A stretch of 64,000 bases of DNA from Asterias amurensis (GCF_032118995.1 NC_092668.1:10519501-10583500); one strand, 5' to 3'; shown: positions 21,837-33,000, numbered from the stretch's first letter. Made by a program: numbers and translations. The notes: a model not told the origin generated them from the sequence alone.

Positions 21837-24706
21837 GATCGCAATCCTTAAGTAATTGTTAACGTCGAGCGGTACAAGTTGGAAGCAGTTTTAGGAAACG
21901 GGAAAATAATATAGTGTTTTTTTGTTTGTTTTTTCTTACCCTTCTTCTTGCAGCTATTGCACTGTAGCTTAAAGGATTCGGGTACTTTTTCAAAATGTCC
22001 ACACACTGCAAAAACGTTGGTCAAATCATTTTTTGGGCAAAGTAACTTCAACAACTACAACTACAAAACAAATAATTGGTCTTGTTGGGCAAACTTTTGT
22101 TTGCCCATTCTTTGTTTAAAAAGCGGAACAAAAGTTGGGCAAGTGTTGGGAAAATATTTCGTAATCTGAATTCATCATAACTGTTGGTTACACTTTTGCT
22201 TATTTATTGGGTAACTTTTTGGTAATTTTAATTAATCTCGATTGTTGGTTAAAATTATGCACATTAGTTGTTCAAAATCGTCCGATCATGCGCACTACGA
22301 TTAAAGAGTTGCCAAAAAGTTGGGCATTAAACAGTAGAACAAAGATATTTTCCAACATGGCGAGTGGAGGAGTGGCTGTGACGAGCGGGGTTGTCTCTTG
22401 GATATAGATCCAATTTGAAGGTGAGTTTTTAACTAAATATGAAGTTGTGTTTTCTATTCAGTCGTACATATAGTCGTGACAGTTGCAGAGCGAGCAACAC
22501 ATTGACACTACTGTGATAGTTTCAGTTTTATCATGCCATTATGTGCAACGCCGGTTGTGGCATGTATGCGTGGTTGTTGTGTTGCTTTGTGTATGAAATA
22601 CATGCATGGAACTATCACTGCATTGCTTGCGCTGCAACTGTCACGACTGTGTACAACAACTGAACAGGAAACACACTTTATTTAGTTAAAAACTAACCTT
22701 CCAAAGCATCTACAAACCACTGAGCACCCTCACGATTTTGAGAGAGATGCCAAGGTCACAACTCACCACCGTTTGCAATCGTGGAAAATATATTTTATAC
22801 GCCTGGTTGTATGACGTATCACAGGAGAAACTGTAAATCAAAGAGTTAAATACATTCACCATTTGTTGGATAACACCGAAAATGGTTAAACATTTTAACT
22901 AGATCATGAATAAAATCATCGCCCAATAAGTGGGTAATTGATTACCAATTGGTTACCAAAATATGCCCAACTATTGGTGATGAAATATTACCCAATTATT
23001 TGGCAATCAGAGCGCCCAACTTTGATGGGTAATACTTTGCCCAAAAGTTGGAGGAGTTCACTATTCGCCCTTAAATGGGTAAAAAGTTGGGCATTTTTTT
23101 ACCCAATTTTTTTACAGTGCAGATTTACATTAAACTTACAGGGTTTGAAGATAATGATATTGGAAAGCTTCCCTTAAAATATTACTAACTATGGTCGTGT
23201 AGTTTTTGAGAAATGAGTAAAACAAGTCACAAAATAATTTTGGTCTCATGAGACCAAAATTATTTTAGCATGTAAAATCCCCTTAACCAGTTATGATATT
23301 ATACCAAAACCATAGCATAACTGGTTAATACGTTTTATACATTCTAAAACTGAGACGTAAATTATTACTTTTACTCATTTCTCAAACACTACGGCACCCC
23401 AGTAAGTAAAATTTCAAGGGAAGCTTTCTACTATCATAATCTTCAAACTGTGTTAGTTTAATGTAAATCTGTGGACATTGTGTTTTTTTGTTTGGAAAAG
23501 GTACATATACCCTTTAAAGGAACACGTTGACTTGGTTTGGACGAGTTGGTCTATAAAAAGCCTTTGCAACCGTTTTTTTTTATAAAATGCATAATGGTTG
23601 GAAAGATGTAAAAGTAGAACACAATGATCCACACAAGTTTGCCTCAAAATTGCTCGGTTTTCCTTTTACTTTGCGAACTAACACGGTCGGCCATTTTGGG
23701 AGTCAAAAATTTGATCATTGTATTCTACTTTTCTATATGTATTTCATAAAAACGGTTACAAACGCCTTTCAAAGAGCAACTCGACCGATCCAAGGCAACG
23801 TGTTCCTTTACAAAGATCACTACATATATGTTCAAACCTTCACAATCATTGCTACCAAGGATTGAAGGGAGAATCAACTGACATTCAACAGCATCGTAAC
23901 ACTATGGCAGTCTGACATAATAGTATGCCTTTTATTTTATCAATTGCAACACTGCACAATAAACATGTAACAGACTCATGAATACTAATATTAAATAATC
24001 ATTGTTCATAGGATTGTTTTTCAAATGAATTAAAGATGCTATGTCAAATTTTTGGCCCCAAACATTAAAAAATACATTTTTTGAGTGAATGGTATTTCAA
24101 AGAGTATCACCCGCTCTAACGAAAAAAAGTTTAATTTTTACTTTCAATGGTCAGGAACCATGACACAAATTGAAAACGTTTCTATAAAACACATAAGAAT
24201 TGGTCACGTGCTATATTGTCGGGATCCCGACGAAAACTAATTTTGAGCACTTTATTTCACTGCTACTAATAATTGGCGGACTTTTTCGAGCAATGGCTCA
24301 AATGAAAATTTGTAATTTTCTCGACCCCCATCAAAATACCTATTGAATTTTAAATCAAAATTTGTATGTCAAATCGGCCAAAAATCTGACATAGCATCTT
24401 TAAATAATGTAAAGTTATCGCACAGTCAAGCTCTACGGCTATATCAGCGCGTCTGTGTCAGTGTTTAAAACTCAGTTAAAATCTTAAATTATTGATAAGT
24501 TAATTTAAAAAACTTATAATTAAAACTGAATTAATCTGTCTCGGAAAACCCTCAATAATTTGCTCACCAAGTGAGCAAATTGACAAATTGACAAATACCA
24601 AAGGTGTCCAGTGTCTGTAAGTGTATCTCTAAACATTCTTATAAATAATAAAGATCTTACCTGATACTGTAGCTGCCAGATAAATGAAACGCACTGCTCC
24701 GTCCAT
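16316..24706 (-). CDS. Secreted F5/8 type C (discoidin) domain protein, tandem copy A
   Basis: Five coding exons on the minus strand: 24,661-24,706, 19,925-20,155, 19,394-19,520, 17,939-18,122 and 16,316-16,462. They total 735 nt and encode 244 aa, with phases identical to copy B. The leader is MDGAVRFIYLAATVS. Exon 2 holds [20 protein letters not shown] and ends [10 protein letters not shown]. Exons 3-5 form one F5/8C domain, opening [18 protein letters not shown], with [20 protein letters not shown] and WNWRVTKYKVKYKKISSSDY, and ending [13 protein letters not shown]. It is likely secreted, with a glycan- or lipid-binding role inferred only from the family. Exon 2 is about 98% identical to copy B in DNA, while exon 5 is only about 70% identical in protein, which hints at gene conversion. 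Intron 4 contains the hexamer array and an R1 copy. No break is seen. Confidence 0.87.
16618..17240. repeat. (AACGGC)n hexanucleotide array, about 620 bp
   Basis: About 100 units, mostly GGCAAC with CGCAAC and GGTAAC variants in repeating order, in intron 4 of copy A. A pure hexamer of this composition has no stop in any of the six frames, so four long open frames appear across it (Asn-Gly, Thr-Ala, Ala-Val and Pro-Leu repeats). None is taken as a gene. Copy B has no array at the matching point (about 2,510), so it grew after the duplication. Confidence 0.95.
17245..17672. repeat. Partial R1 with nested GGGTGCGTTCG foldback
   Basis: An R1 copy lacking its left end abuts the hexamer array. 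Inside it, at 17,475-17,627, lies a foldback element whose ends read GGGTGCGTTCGTTTAGCTT and the inverse. The R1 sequence resumes after it with GAGTAATTACCAAT. Confidence 0.8.
18229..18574. repeat. Palindromic TTAA element, GGGAAGGTACACG family (R2)
   Basis: In intron 3 of copy A. The left end is TTAAAGGGAAGGTACACG, and the right end is GTGTACAGTGCCTTTAA, the R1-type end. The centre is a perfect hairpin, AAAGACTTCTAGC facing GCTAGAAGTCTTT. It is related to R1 in its outer arms but has a different core. Other copies lie at 33,663 and 42,959. Confidence 0.75.
19050..19172. repeat. Palindrome in intron 3 of copy A
   Basis: The left arm is CTGTGACTGGGGTCCATGG, the right arm CCATGGACCCCGTCACAG. 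The inner arms are AAATGGCACGC and GGGTGCCATTTT. It is a small foldback element of unknown family. Confidence 0.75.
19640..19800 (-). other. Conserved intron 2 block, copy A
   Basis: Open on the minus strand from 19,573 to 19,815, reading TILDGGWAEIDENTNFRAAF, then [16 protein letters not shown] and more. It is near-identical in DNA to 7,558-7,800 in copy B, more so than most intron sequence. It has no known domain that I recognise. It may be an ancestral transposon remnant or an exon of an alternative transcript; its function is unknown. Confidence 0.4.
20215..20640. repeat. Palindromic TTAA element, GGGTATATGTAC family (R5)
   Basis: Starts TTAAAGGGTATATGTAC. Internal arms include AACCAGTTATGCTATGG and the facing ATCATAACTGGT, and TTTTGGTCTCATGAGACCAA. 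It lies in intron 1 of copy A. Confidence 0.75.
20795..21355. repeat. R1 copy nested in another TTAA element
   Basis: The inner R1 spans 20,857-21,248 and is bounded by TTAA. The outer flanks begin TTTAAAGGGAATGTATACG and end GTGTGCCCCTTTAAG, suggesting an older TTAA element that received the R1 copy. The identity of the outer element is tentative. Confidence 0.55.
21784..21838. repeat. C-tract followed by A-tract
   Basis: About 15 C then about 35 A with two G interruptions. It makes spurious Pro/Lys open frames on the plus strand. Confidence 0.9.
21969..23517. repeat. R5 copy split by a 1.1 kb element
   Basis: R5 starts at 21,969 (TTAAAGGATTCGGGTAC), is interrupted after TGTCCACA, resumes at about 23,120 with CAGATTTACATTAAAC, and ends CCTTTAA at 23,517. 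Alignment with the copy at 20,215 shows that the interruption is clean. Confidence 0.8.
22004..23119. mobile_element. Non-autonomous DNA transposon, CACTG ends, 2 bp CA duplication
   Basis: Ends CACTGCAAAAA and TTTTTTTACAGTG, flanked by CA on both sides (22,002-22,003 and 23,120-23,121). Termini beginning CACT with a 2-3 bp target duplication are typical of CACTA/EnSpm elements, but the superfamily is an inference. The interior is an imperfect palindrome (for example ACTAAATATGAAGTTGTG facing 22,660-22,700). There is no transposase. Confidence 0.6.
23514..23811. repeat. R3 palindrome adjoining R5
   Basis: Starts TTAAAGGAACACGTTG at the same TTAA that ends the R5 copy, and ends GGCAACGTGTTCCTTTA. 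The internal CACGGTCGGCCATTTTGG block is present on one arm only, so the copy is asymmetric. Confidence 0.75.
24030..24402. repeat. Palindromic TTAA element, GATGCTATGTCA family
   Basis: The left end is TTAAAGATGCTATGTCA, the right end TGACATAGCATCTTTAA, with facing AATTTTTGGCC and GGCCAAAAAT arms. Single copy in the window, intron 1 of copy A. Confidence 0.85.
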
Positions 24707-25426
24707 TCTCAAAAACGCAATGAACTGACACCCTTTGCTGGATTTTAGACAGACCTACGGCAAAAATGCCACTACCCCGTTTTCTAGGAAGGTGACGTAA
24801 TTTTAAGCCAATCAGGTTAATACAGCAACCTGTGACGCACTGGAATGCAGCTCTCTGATTTGTGGAAGCTCGCTACCTATTATGAAGCGAAAACCTTGAA
24901 GTTGTATTATCCAGATTTTAACCGAGCGTATTTCCACCATGTTTAGCACACAAAATAAAGACGTCATCGATTGACTAGATCTAGTATTGTATATTGCGGC
25001 CCGTTTTATGTGGAGAGAAAATGTGAGGATACTCAAGAATTCATCCTCAGTATAGACTCGATGACAAGTCGTTAGGGCTGCCTGTTACAAACACACATTC
25101 TGCCTGTTACAAACATACATGAAACACCCACAGTGCGATAATACCTCCATAATGAAACGGTAGTAGGTGGCGCATGGTAAGGTACGTTTTTAGCCGTAGC
25201 TGCCACTGACTCACACACATACTGGGTTCGAGGATGTGTGTACCGTCCCCGTAGTTACACCTCGCAGCGACTTGATTTTAAGACTATCCTCAGCACTGGA
25301 TGTGTTTTCGATTACGTTACCATACAAGCACAAGTAAGTGACTCACACAGAAAAGAAAGATCGTTTTCGAGGAGTGACGTCAATTAATACTCTTTGATTA
25401 TTATAATGTTAGAGTGGGTTTATTAT
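24707..25426. other. Region upstream of copy A
   Basis: Expected to contain the promoter of copy A. It shows only weak local likeness to the region upstream of copy B (around the words CCAATCAGG and TGACGCA). No core promoter motif could be assigned and no gene is seen. Confidence 0.4.
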
Positions 25427-25490
25427 AATGACAGTTCTTTGCAATGAAATAGGCCATGCACAAAAACATCGAAACCAAATTACTGCGATG

Positions 25491-26085
25491 GGGTGTCGTG
25501 GCCGTGTGGATAAGAGCACCGAACTCAAGTTCTGATGCTTCTGTTCAGCGGAGTGTGGGTTCGAATCCCGGTCGTGACACTTGTGTCCCTGAGCAAGACA
25601 CTTCACGTTAATTGCTTCTCTCCACCCAGGGTTAAATTGGTACCTGTGAGGGCAGAGATGGTTCTTGTGATTGATTAAGCCGAGTAGCGCATATATTGCG
25701 CACAGGCTGTATACTCCCCACCAGGGAGCTGGAATGGTTTAAGGGGCCCAGTGACCAGGGGCCAATTTCATTGAGCTGCTTAAGCAAAGAATCTGCTTAA
25801 GCACGAAAATAGCACGCTTATTTTACACATGTTACTGGCCAAAAATTCATGCCACATACATTGCTTGTGAGTGGTATTTGGCTGTTGTTTACTTAGCGTA
25901 ACAATTGAATGGGGTCTTGGCAAAAAATCTGATTTTACAAAGCAAGGATTTTTTTGCTTAAGCAAAATTTTGTGCTTAAGCAGCTCTATGCAATTGGGCC
26001 CTGGGGTAAGAATGTAAGAAGCGCTTTGAGACACCCCTCGGGCGTGAAAATCGCTATATTATTAGAACGGTCTATTATTAATATC
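25491..26085 (+). mobile_element. tRNA-derived SINE
   Basis: The head has Pol III boxes: the A-box region GTGGCCGTGTGGATAAGAGC-like and the B-box GGTTCGAATCC, as in tRNA genes with a long variable arm. The body has CTGAGCAAGACACTTCACG. The tail is GCGCTTTGAGACACCCCTC then CGCTATATTATTA. It does not fold as a working tRNA by eye. Related heads occur at 37,660-37,955 (minus), 49,285, 50,502, 60,206 (minus) and 60,905-61,145 (minus). Confidence 0.75.
25758..26002. repeat. GGGCCCAATTTCAT foldback (R9)
   Basis: The ends are GGGGCCAATTTCATTGAGCT and AGCTCTATGCAATTGGGCCC. The arms repeat GCTTAAGCA words. The family is also at 35,816, 41,476, 43,445, 48,820 and 54,520. Confidence 0.8.
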
Positions 26086-26697
26086 ATGGAAACCACTAGA
26101 ACATAATACAAACGGCTGTGAACAAAAGTTCCTCTGTGATTAGCGCCCTCTTTTGAGTCAACCTATTTCATCCCATGTTACTCCTTGCATCAAATGAAAA
26201 TCCGCGGGAAACACAGCATAGTGACAGTTCTTTGCTAGATTGAATAGGGCATCCACAACAGCCATCGGAACAAAATTACCACGATGCATCTTGGAAACCG
26301 CTTGAACATAATTCATACGGCTGTGAAGACAATTTCCTCTGTGACTAGCGCCCTCTTTTGAATCAACTTTTTTTCAGCCCATGTTATTTTCATAAAATGA
26401 AAATCCGCAGGAAACACATCCTAGGCCATCACACCGGTCGCAATTTTTTATTTGTTTTTGTATCACATGCTGGCTGCGGGGTTAACAGTGAAGGGGTCCG
26501 GAAAAACGCCCATACCTTATGCGTGTATGCGATGGCTAGCGTGTGGTACGAACAAAAATCGCTCACCAGTGTTGCATGGTCTTTGCTTTCATCATAGCCT
26601 TTGTAAGCCAATCATGCGCATTTGGACATGGGTATGCGCTAATAATGTACTGGGAAAGTCTTGATTTACTTTTTTTTTTTTTAAACAATTGTTTTAA

Positions 26698-27155
26698 CTT
26701 AAATAATTTGTCTCGTTCAAAGTTTAGCTGTATCTGTTTTAAAAGGTGAATTCATTGACCGCAAATTCATATTTGTATTCCTATAAGAGAATAAGACAAC
26801 CTTGGGTGTTTAAAGACATTATACATGGATGGTATAATATTGAACAATAAGTTGCTTAAATAACTTAAATAATTTGTCCCGTTCATATCTGTTTTAATTA
26901 GATGTATATTCACTGACCGCAAATTCATGTTTGTATTCCTATAAGAGAATAAGACAACCTTGGGTGTTTAAAGACATTATACATGGATGGTATAATATTG
27001 AACAATAAGTTGCTTAAATAACTTAAATAATTTGTCCCGTTCATATCTGTTTTAATTAGATGTATATTCACTGACCGCAAATTCATACTTGTATTCCTTT
27101 AGATAATAAGACAACCGTTGGTGTTTAGAGATATTATACATGGATGGTTTAAGTA
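26698..27155. repeat. 158 bp tandem repeat, about 2.8 units
   Basis: The word GACCGCAAATTCAT recurs at about 26,757, 26,915 and 27,073, giving a period of 158 bp. The first two junctions are nearly identical and the outer parts more diverged. No coding capacity. Confidence 0.85.
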
Positions 27156-27255
27156 ATGAATACTAAGTTGACAAGTTTAAACACATCTTGCCTATTGTCA
27201 AGTTCACGACACAATCTCAGTCAAAAGAGAAGCTTTTTTTGCTGTTTAGTAGCAC

Positions 27256-27828
27256 TTAAAGTCACCTGGATATAGATTTTTTTCTTTAAAACATAAGAGT
27301 ATATGCTTAAGAACAATAAAACAATTTTTTTAGTAATTGTTTGTCACGATTTATATGTTTAAAAAATATATAAAGCTGTTTGGGGGGCTGACTTCGCCTA
27401 CCCCTTTTGTGACGTCAATCGAGGCAGACTTTGCCTGCAATGCGTATAGTAAACACACGTGCAAAGTACATGTACGTCCAAGTCGTGAGTTGGTACATTT
27501 CAAAAAGTGTTTTTCTGCATTCAGCAGCAATACACCTGGTCGGCTTTGCCGGAAGAAAAAAAATTTGAAACGTACAAACTCACGACTTGGTCCGTACATG
27601 TACTTTGCAATTGTGTTTTACTCTACGCATTACAGGCAAAGTCTGCCTCGATTGACGTCACGAACAGCGCCCTCTCGGGACGGGGTCTACCCTTAAATTT
27701 GTAAATAACATAAGAACTGATTTTTTAAAACCTTAGTTAACTGTTTATTCACATTCCACTCATCAAAACACATATATTAGTAACAAAAGCTTTATTTTGA
27801 AAAAAATACCACTTCCAGGTGACTTTAA
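27256..27828. repeat. Palindromic TTAA element, GTCACCTGG family (R7)
   Basis: The ends are TTAAAGTCACCTGGA and CTTCCAGGTGACTTTAA. The arms carry GTGACGTCAATCGAGGCAGA and, on the other side, TCTGCCTCGATTGACGTCAC, each holding a CRE-like TGACGTCA. It is about 570 bp. Other copies at 36,665 and 40,895. Confidence 0.85.
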
Positions 27829-28554
27829 GAAACCAACACGATATAGCTCTTTCCCTGGCTCCTTTGTCGCCGTTCCAGCATAAAAAAACAAGTGTGTAGA
27901 AGGCCCCTCAACACATGAACCGTTTTAGATTTGCTTTTTTTAAGTAGGTTTAATGGCGTGTGTATTGTAAGCTAGACGATGAGCGTCGCATACACTCTAC
28001 CAACTACCGCCAATGATGTCTCCACGAGACGCATACTAACGTAGCTCTGTAGCCATGGCAACGCATAGCAATACCACACACCTCTGCGGGCATCCATTGT
28101 TAATTATTAACCCATCAAGATATTCGTATTTACAGCGGGGCTTGGTATTGCGTGGTAGTAGTGTTGTACTTTGCCCGTTATGTTTGTTCAACCCAACATC
28201 GATTTGATTACAGTGGACTGTTATAATAATATGATGATCCGTGTACACAAGGAGTACATCGTGACATTTGTTATAATTCTACCATTTTTGCTTTATGGTC
28301 AAACTGATGCGTGAAGTAGAATGGGAACGATGTTGAACCATGGAGCAATAAACTGACCCCTGGCATCAAGCAGTAAGAACAACGGTGTTAAACACATGTA
28401 GAGTGGTACACTGTTACATAGTAGGAACGGTGCTGTACTACATGTAACCTTATTACCTGTGGCCTTATTACAAATCAAACAGTTCCTTGTATCCTATACA
28501 ACAGTACTGTAAGCGGTTTACAGTTACCAGGTTATTTTTTCCTGTTGTCTGGAG

Positions 28555-28619
28555 TTTTATTTCACGAAGAGACTTCCTCGTCGGTGGTGGTGCTGGGTGC
28601 TACACTGTTCACACAAGGT
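28555..28619 (+). other. Possible 5' non-coding exon of the tetraspanin gene
   Basis: The tetraspanin start codon exon begins just after an acceptor (GTATACAG at about 36,475), so an upstream non-coding exon is expected. A GC-richer stretch here ends CACAAG before a good donor GTAAGC (28,620). This is a guess from the splice donor alone. Confidence 0.2.
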
Positions 28620-29547
28620 AAGCTTTTATCATACTTTCAGTTCAGTTCGTTTTGTTAGATAAAACACAATGGATAATTATATTAACATGAAAACAGACAA
28701 TGCAACATATTTCTAGTAATTGACACTCTAACATACTTGTTCTGCTGTTTTCCATAATTATATAATCAAATGTATGCCTGAGTGTACACATAAAAACAAA
28801 GGGGTTTATTATTGTGATGAACGCTGGTCCGTATAACCGGTAGGGACCATTGTTGCTTAGTGGTAGAGAAGCAAATGACTACTTGGGTGGGAGGGGGTGG
28901 GGGGCTTCAACTAAAATGTTGAACAATATTGTTGACATCTGAGCAATTTGTTTAATAAAAGGTCAACATTAGAAATTAATTCTTTGAAGCATACACTATG
29001 TAGTAGAAATTCCGTATTTTGCCGAAGCATATTGTTTGAACGGCATAACGTTAACCTTCACTGCATTTGGACAATTTCATTCAATGGGTTTTTTTTTACA
29101 CCAAATGTCATGCATATCTTTTACAAAACAACCATTGGTAAATGCGTCAGGTGCTTACGTTTATGTGACGAGAGTGTTTTGACTCAGCACACTCAACAAA
29201 TTCCTGGATCAAAACTGATCAAGAATCCTGAACTCTGCTTAAAGGGACACGTTGCCTCGAAATTGTGTGGTTTTTACTTTTATTTTGCGAACTAACACGG
29301 TCGGCCATTTTGTTGAATCAAAAATTCTTCAAATAATTAATACAGTTTTCACTTGAGCACATCAGCCAAATTATCCACGTACACGTTGGGTGATTTCTCA
29401 ATGTGTTCACCAGTGTTCACAAACGTAAAGTTGTTCGAATCTTGTTATTGTTTAGGTTTTTTGTTTCTCAGAACATGATATCTGGAAGGATATGACTCCA
29501 GGAAGTGAGGATGTTAAACCATATCAAAATAATTATTCGCGCAGTAC

Positions 29548-30276
29548 TTAAAAGCAGTGGACACTATTGATAATTACTCAAAATAATTATTATCATAAAA
29601 CCTCTCTTAATTACAAGTATAATGGGGAGAGGTTGATAGTATAAAACATTGTGAGAAACGGCTGAAGTAATGTACTTTTCGAGAAAGAAGTAATTTTAAA
29701 CGAATTTGATTTCAAGACCTCAGATTTAGAGTTTGAGGTCTCGAAATCAAGCATCTGAAAGCGCACAACTTTGTGTGACAAGGGTGTTTATTTCTCTCAT
29801 TATTATCTCGCAACATCGACGACTGATTGAGCTCAAATTTTCACATGTTTGTTATTTTATGCATATGTTGAGATACACCGAGTGAAAAGTCAGGTCTTTG
29901 ACAATTACCAATAGTGTCCAGGGTCTTTAAATCCACTGGACACCTTCTCACTTGGTGTATCTATGCACAAAATAGCAAACCTGTGAAAACTTGGACTCAA
30001 TTGGTCTACGAAGTTGCGAGAAAATGGAAGAAAAACCACCCTTATCACACAAAGTTGTGTGCTTTCAGATGCTTGATTTCGGGAACTCAAACTCTAATTC
30101 TGAGGTCTCAAAATCAAATTTGAAATATTTTAGTAAAAAATTACTTCTTTCTCGAAAACTACAGAGGGAGCCTTTTTCCATAATGTTTCAAACCATTTAA
30201 CAGCTCTCCATTGCTTGTTACCATTAAGATTTTATGCTAATTATTTTGAGTAATTACCAATAGTGTCCAGTGCCTT
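29548..30276. repeat. Two R1 palindromes end to end
   Basis: 29,548-29,930 and about 29,931-30,276 meet at CTTTAA. Both have the GAGGTCTCGAAATCAA core. The second lacks a clean left end. Confidence 0.75.
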
Positions 30277-30287
30277 ATAAGCAGCTC

Positions 30288-30673
30288 AATTAAAGGAACA
30301 TTACAGAATTGGTTTTGCTAACAAAAAAGTTGCTGGCAGTGTAAGCACTTTATGTAATCCACCATACACATACACTGACAAACCTGTAGAAGTTTTAGAT
30401 CAATCGACCATCTGGGTCACGAAAGAATAGTGAAAAAACGATCACAAATTTTGCATTGCATCGATGCCAAAACAAAAATGAATAAAACGCTCACTGAGCG
30501 ATAAACTCCAAACGCGAAATTAGATTACTTATTTCTCATCAAATATGAAATTTCTGACAGAAGTATTTCAAGGGATGTTTTCTACTATCACCATCATTAG
30601 ACCGTGTAAGTTTCATGTAAATCTGTGATCTTCACGATTTCTGTTTCTTACCGATTCTGTAACGTTCCTTTAA
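30288..30673. repeat. Palindromic TTAA element, GGAACATTACAG family
   Basis: The ends are TTAAAGGAACATTACAG and CTGTAACGTTCCTTTAA. The interior includes GCTCACTGAGC at the centre. Only copy seen. Confidence 0.8.
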
Positions 30674-31674
30674 ATTGGGCCCAGTTTCTGCACTTTATCT
30701 GACCTAATACAAGAAATGACAAAATGGGTGAAAGTTTAAGGTCAATCAGTCACAGGAAACGCTAGAGGAAAAAGGACTATCCCCTTTCATGTTTTCACTG
30801 TTGTCAAACATCAGGGTTTGTACACAAACGAATTGTATTACTCATTTCTTGTTCTCAAAAAAAATAGTGTTTTTAAACGCAGACATATTTTTGGGGACGT
30901 TTTCGTACCATGTGTTCAATCATGGTGTTGTTGTGTATGACGACATTGGTTTTGGACATTAAGTCGTTTTATATTTGACTTGAAAGAAACATCTACCACT
31001 GGGTATATAAGTAGAGTTTGAAAAGAAAATGTAAATGAACTAATAAAACGAACTGAGATAGTAAATAAATAAATAAACAAATAAACAAACAAACAAACAA
31101 ACCAAAAGTATAAACAAACACATACCCGACACTCCAACAATCACTAGCATGACAACAAATGACAGGTACTATTTTTATAATGAGTTAAACTCATTATAAA
31201 ACATTGTAGATGTTAGGAATAAATATCCTCAAAGAAATAAACAAGGCCAGTCAACCATACGTTCATCAACATAATGATACTCACACTCCGGGCTTTCATT
31301 AGAAGGTTAACAATTGAAATGATCAATATTAAAATAGTCCACCTTTCATGTTTCTTTATTAGAGATCGGAACTAAATAGTTTTTTTCACACCTGTTACTA
31401 TAAATTTGACTTGTTTGGGATCGCACCAATAAAATAGGAGACTTATCCCCGACTTCATTGCGATTTTAGAACCAAATATTTAAAGGGTGTATTTGGTCAT
31501 GAGCAGTGTACAGAGTACGCCTACATGACAAAAATGGACTCACCTTCAAGGACAACATACGCATGCGCGCGCTCATACAGAGGGAGGGCTCCAAATGGAA
31601 GAGGCGTATTTTGAAAGATTTGTGACAATTAAAGAAGAAGCCTTTTTTGTGTAAAAAAAAAAAGAGAGAGTTAA

Positions 31675-31957
31675 GACTACAGTACTCTCTGAAGTAACGT
31701 AGTTTTCGAGAAAGTAGTAATTTTCCACTAAATATTTGAATTTGATTTCGTGACCTCACGCGTGACGTCTCGAAATCAAGCATCTGAAAGCACACAACTC
31801 CGTGTGACAATGGTGTATGTTTCTTCCGTTACTATCTCGCAACTTAGACGACCAATTGAGTTCAATTTTTCACAGGTTTGTTATTTTGTGCATATGTTGA
31901 GATACACCAACTAAGAAGACTGGGGTCTTTGACAAAGGTGTCCATGTGTCATTTTAA
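31675..31957. repeat. Truncated R1
   Basis: Right-hand part of R1 with a TCACGCGTGA-type centre (CCTCACGCGTGACGTCTCG), preceded by an A-rich stretch. The left end is missing. Confidence 0.65.
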
Positions 31958-33000
31958 GTTTATAAGATGTCTATAGCTCTTTGTGAAACGGACCTCCGGT
32001 TCCTTTGTGTTGAAAACTCTATCTATACGCAGTTCCGGTAACTGGGTAAGAGTTCATTTTTTTTCCATGCACAGTGCCACTGACCGGCCACTTTATTGAC
32101 TGTTTGATCGGGTGTCGTCATTCGGGATTAATCACTTTCCCATACTGGAAGGAAAAGACAAATCAATCTGTTCAAAAGCTTTGACATGTTGACAATGAGA
32201 TCATTATGCAGTTAGTTTCATATTGAGTTATCATGCATAATTAATGGATGACAAAATCAACATGTTTAAAACATGTCACCATAATATGGTGTGTCATCCT
32301 AAGATAAGATTGTCAATGTAGGTTGTTTTTGTACCTGGAAACCTCCATGATAATTTATGTTGTAATTATATGTACATTTCACTTTCTTTGTTTACATCCC
32401 TTGAAAAGTTGATTTGTGTCATTATTTCCACGTTGTTATACTTTCACTTTTGTTTTTGTATAATTTGTTCTTGCCTTTAAAGGGATTTTTTTTTTTTCAA
32501 ATTAAGGCCCATTTAGATTGACCCACTAAGAGATATATTATGACATTGTCATACTTATATCATTATTTGTAAAATGAGATATGGTAAAGGTCTTCCGGTA
32601 TTATACATATCCTGAAATTCACTTCAATCCATGGTGTTAAACATTCAATTACGTCTTCACCGGATCAACTCGCCTTTCTAAGAGGAATATTCTTAACATC
32701 TAATAATGTTTCTACTTTTGTTATCAAGTTGTTTCCAAGCTATACCTTATAGAAACGTGACACTATTTAAAAGTTTGTTCCTGTTTCAACATCCTGGATG
32801 AGTGGACTACGTTTTACCAGTCAACAAGCTGATACCGTTTGTTTGTCTCACTGGTGGTTCACGGAATAAATAACAACCAGCGATAACAGTTTATGGTTTA
32901 TTTGTTGATTTGGATACGCCCAACCAAAAAAAATGACCTCGAATTGTGAAGTCGTCAAATGATCTGAGTAGTGCAATCAGTACTGATCACGTGACTTGAT
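31958..33000. other. No gene or repeat recognised
   Basis: AT-rich sequence upstream of the tetraspanin coding exons. No exon with family signature and no long palindrome was found. Confidence 0.45.

Larger units (their letters stand above)
25427..26420. repeat. About 200 bp tandem pair split by a SINE and a foldback
   Basis: Two units share TGACAGTTCTTTGC (25,427 and 26,220) and AGCGCCCTCTTTTGA (about 26,142 and 26,348). Unit 1 is split after GCGATGG by a tRNA-derived SINE (about 25,491-26,085), which is itself split by a GGGCCCAATTTCAT foldback (25,758-26,002). The order of events is therefore tandem duplication or older unit, then SINE, then foldback. Confidence 0.65.

Noticed and set aside
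21590-21862. Pro/Lys-ending frame
   Set aside because: Ends in a C-tract and A-tract; no domain and no conserved counterpart.
25491-25600. Possible tRNA gene with A and B boxes
   Set aside because: The sequence continues into a SINE body and tail and has relatives elsewhere in the window. The acceptor and anticodon arms do not pair convincingly.
26698-27155. CRISPR-like array
   Set aside because: Units are 158 bp with no unique spacers, and the context is animal DNA.
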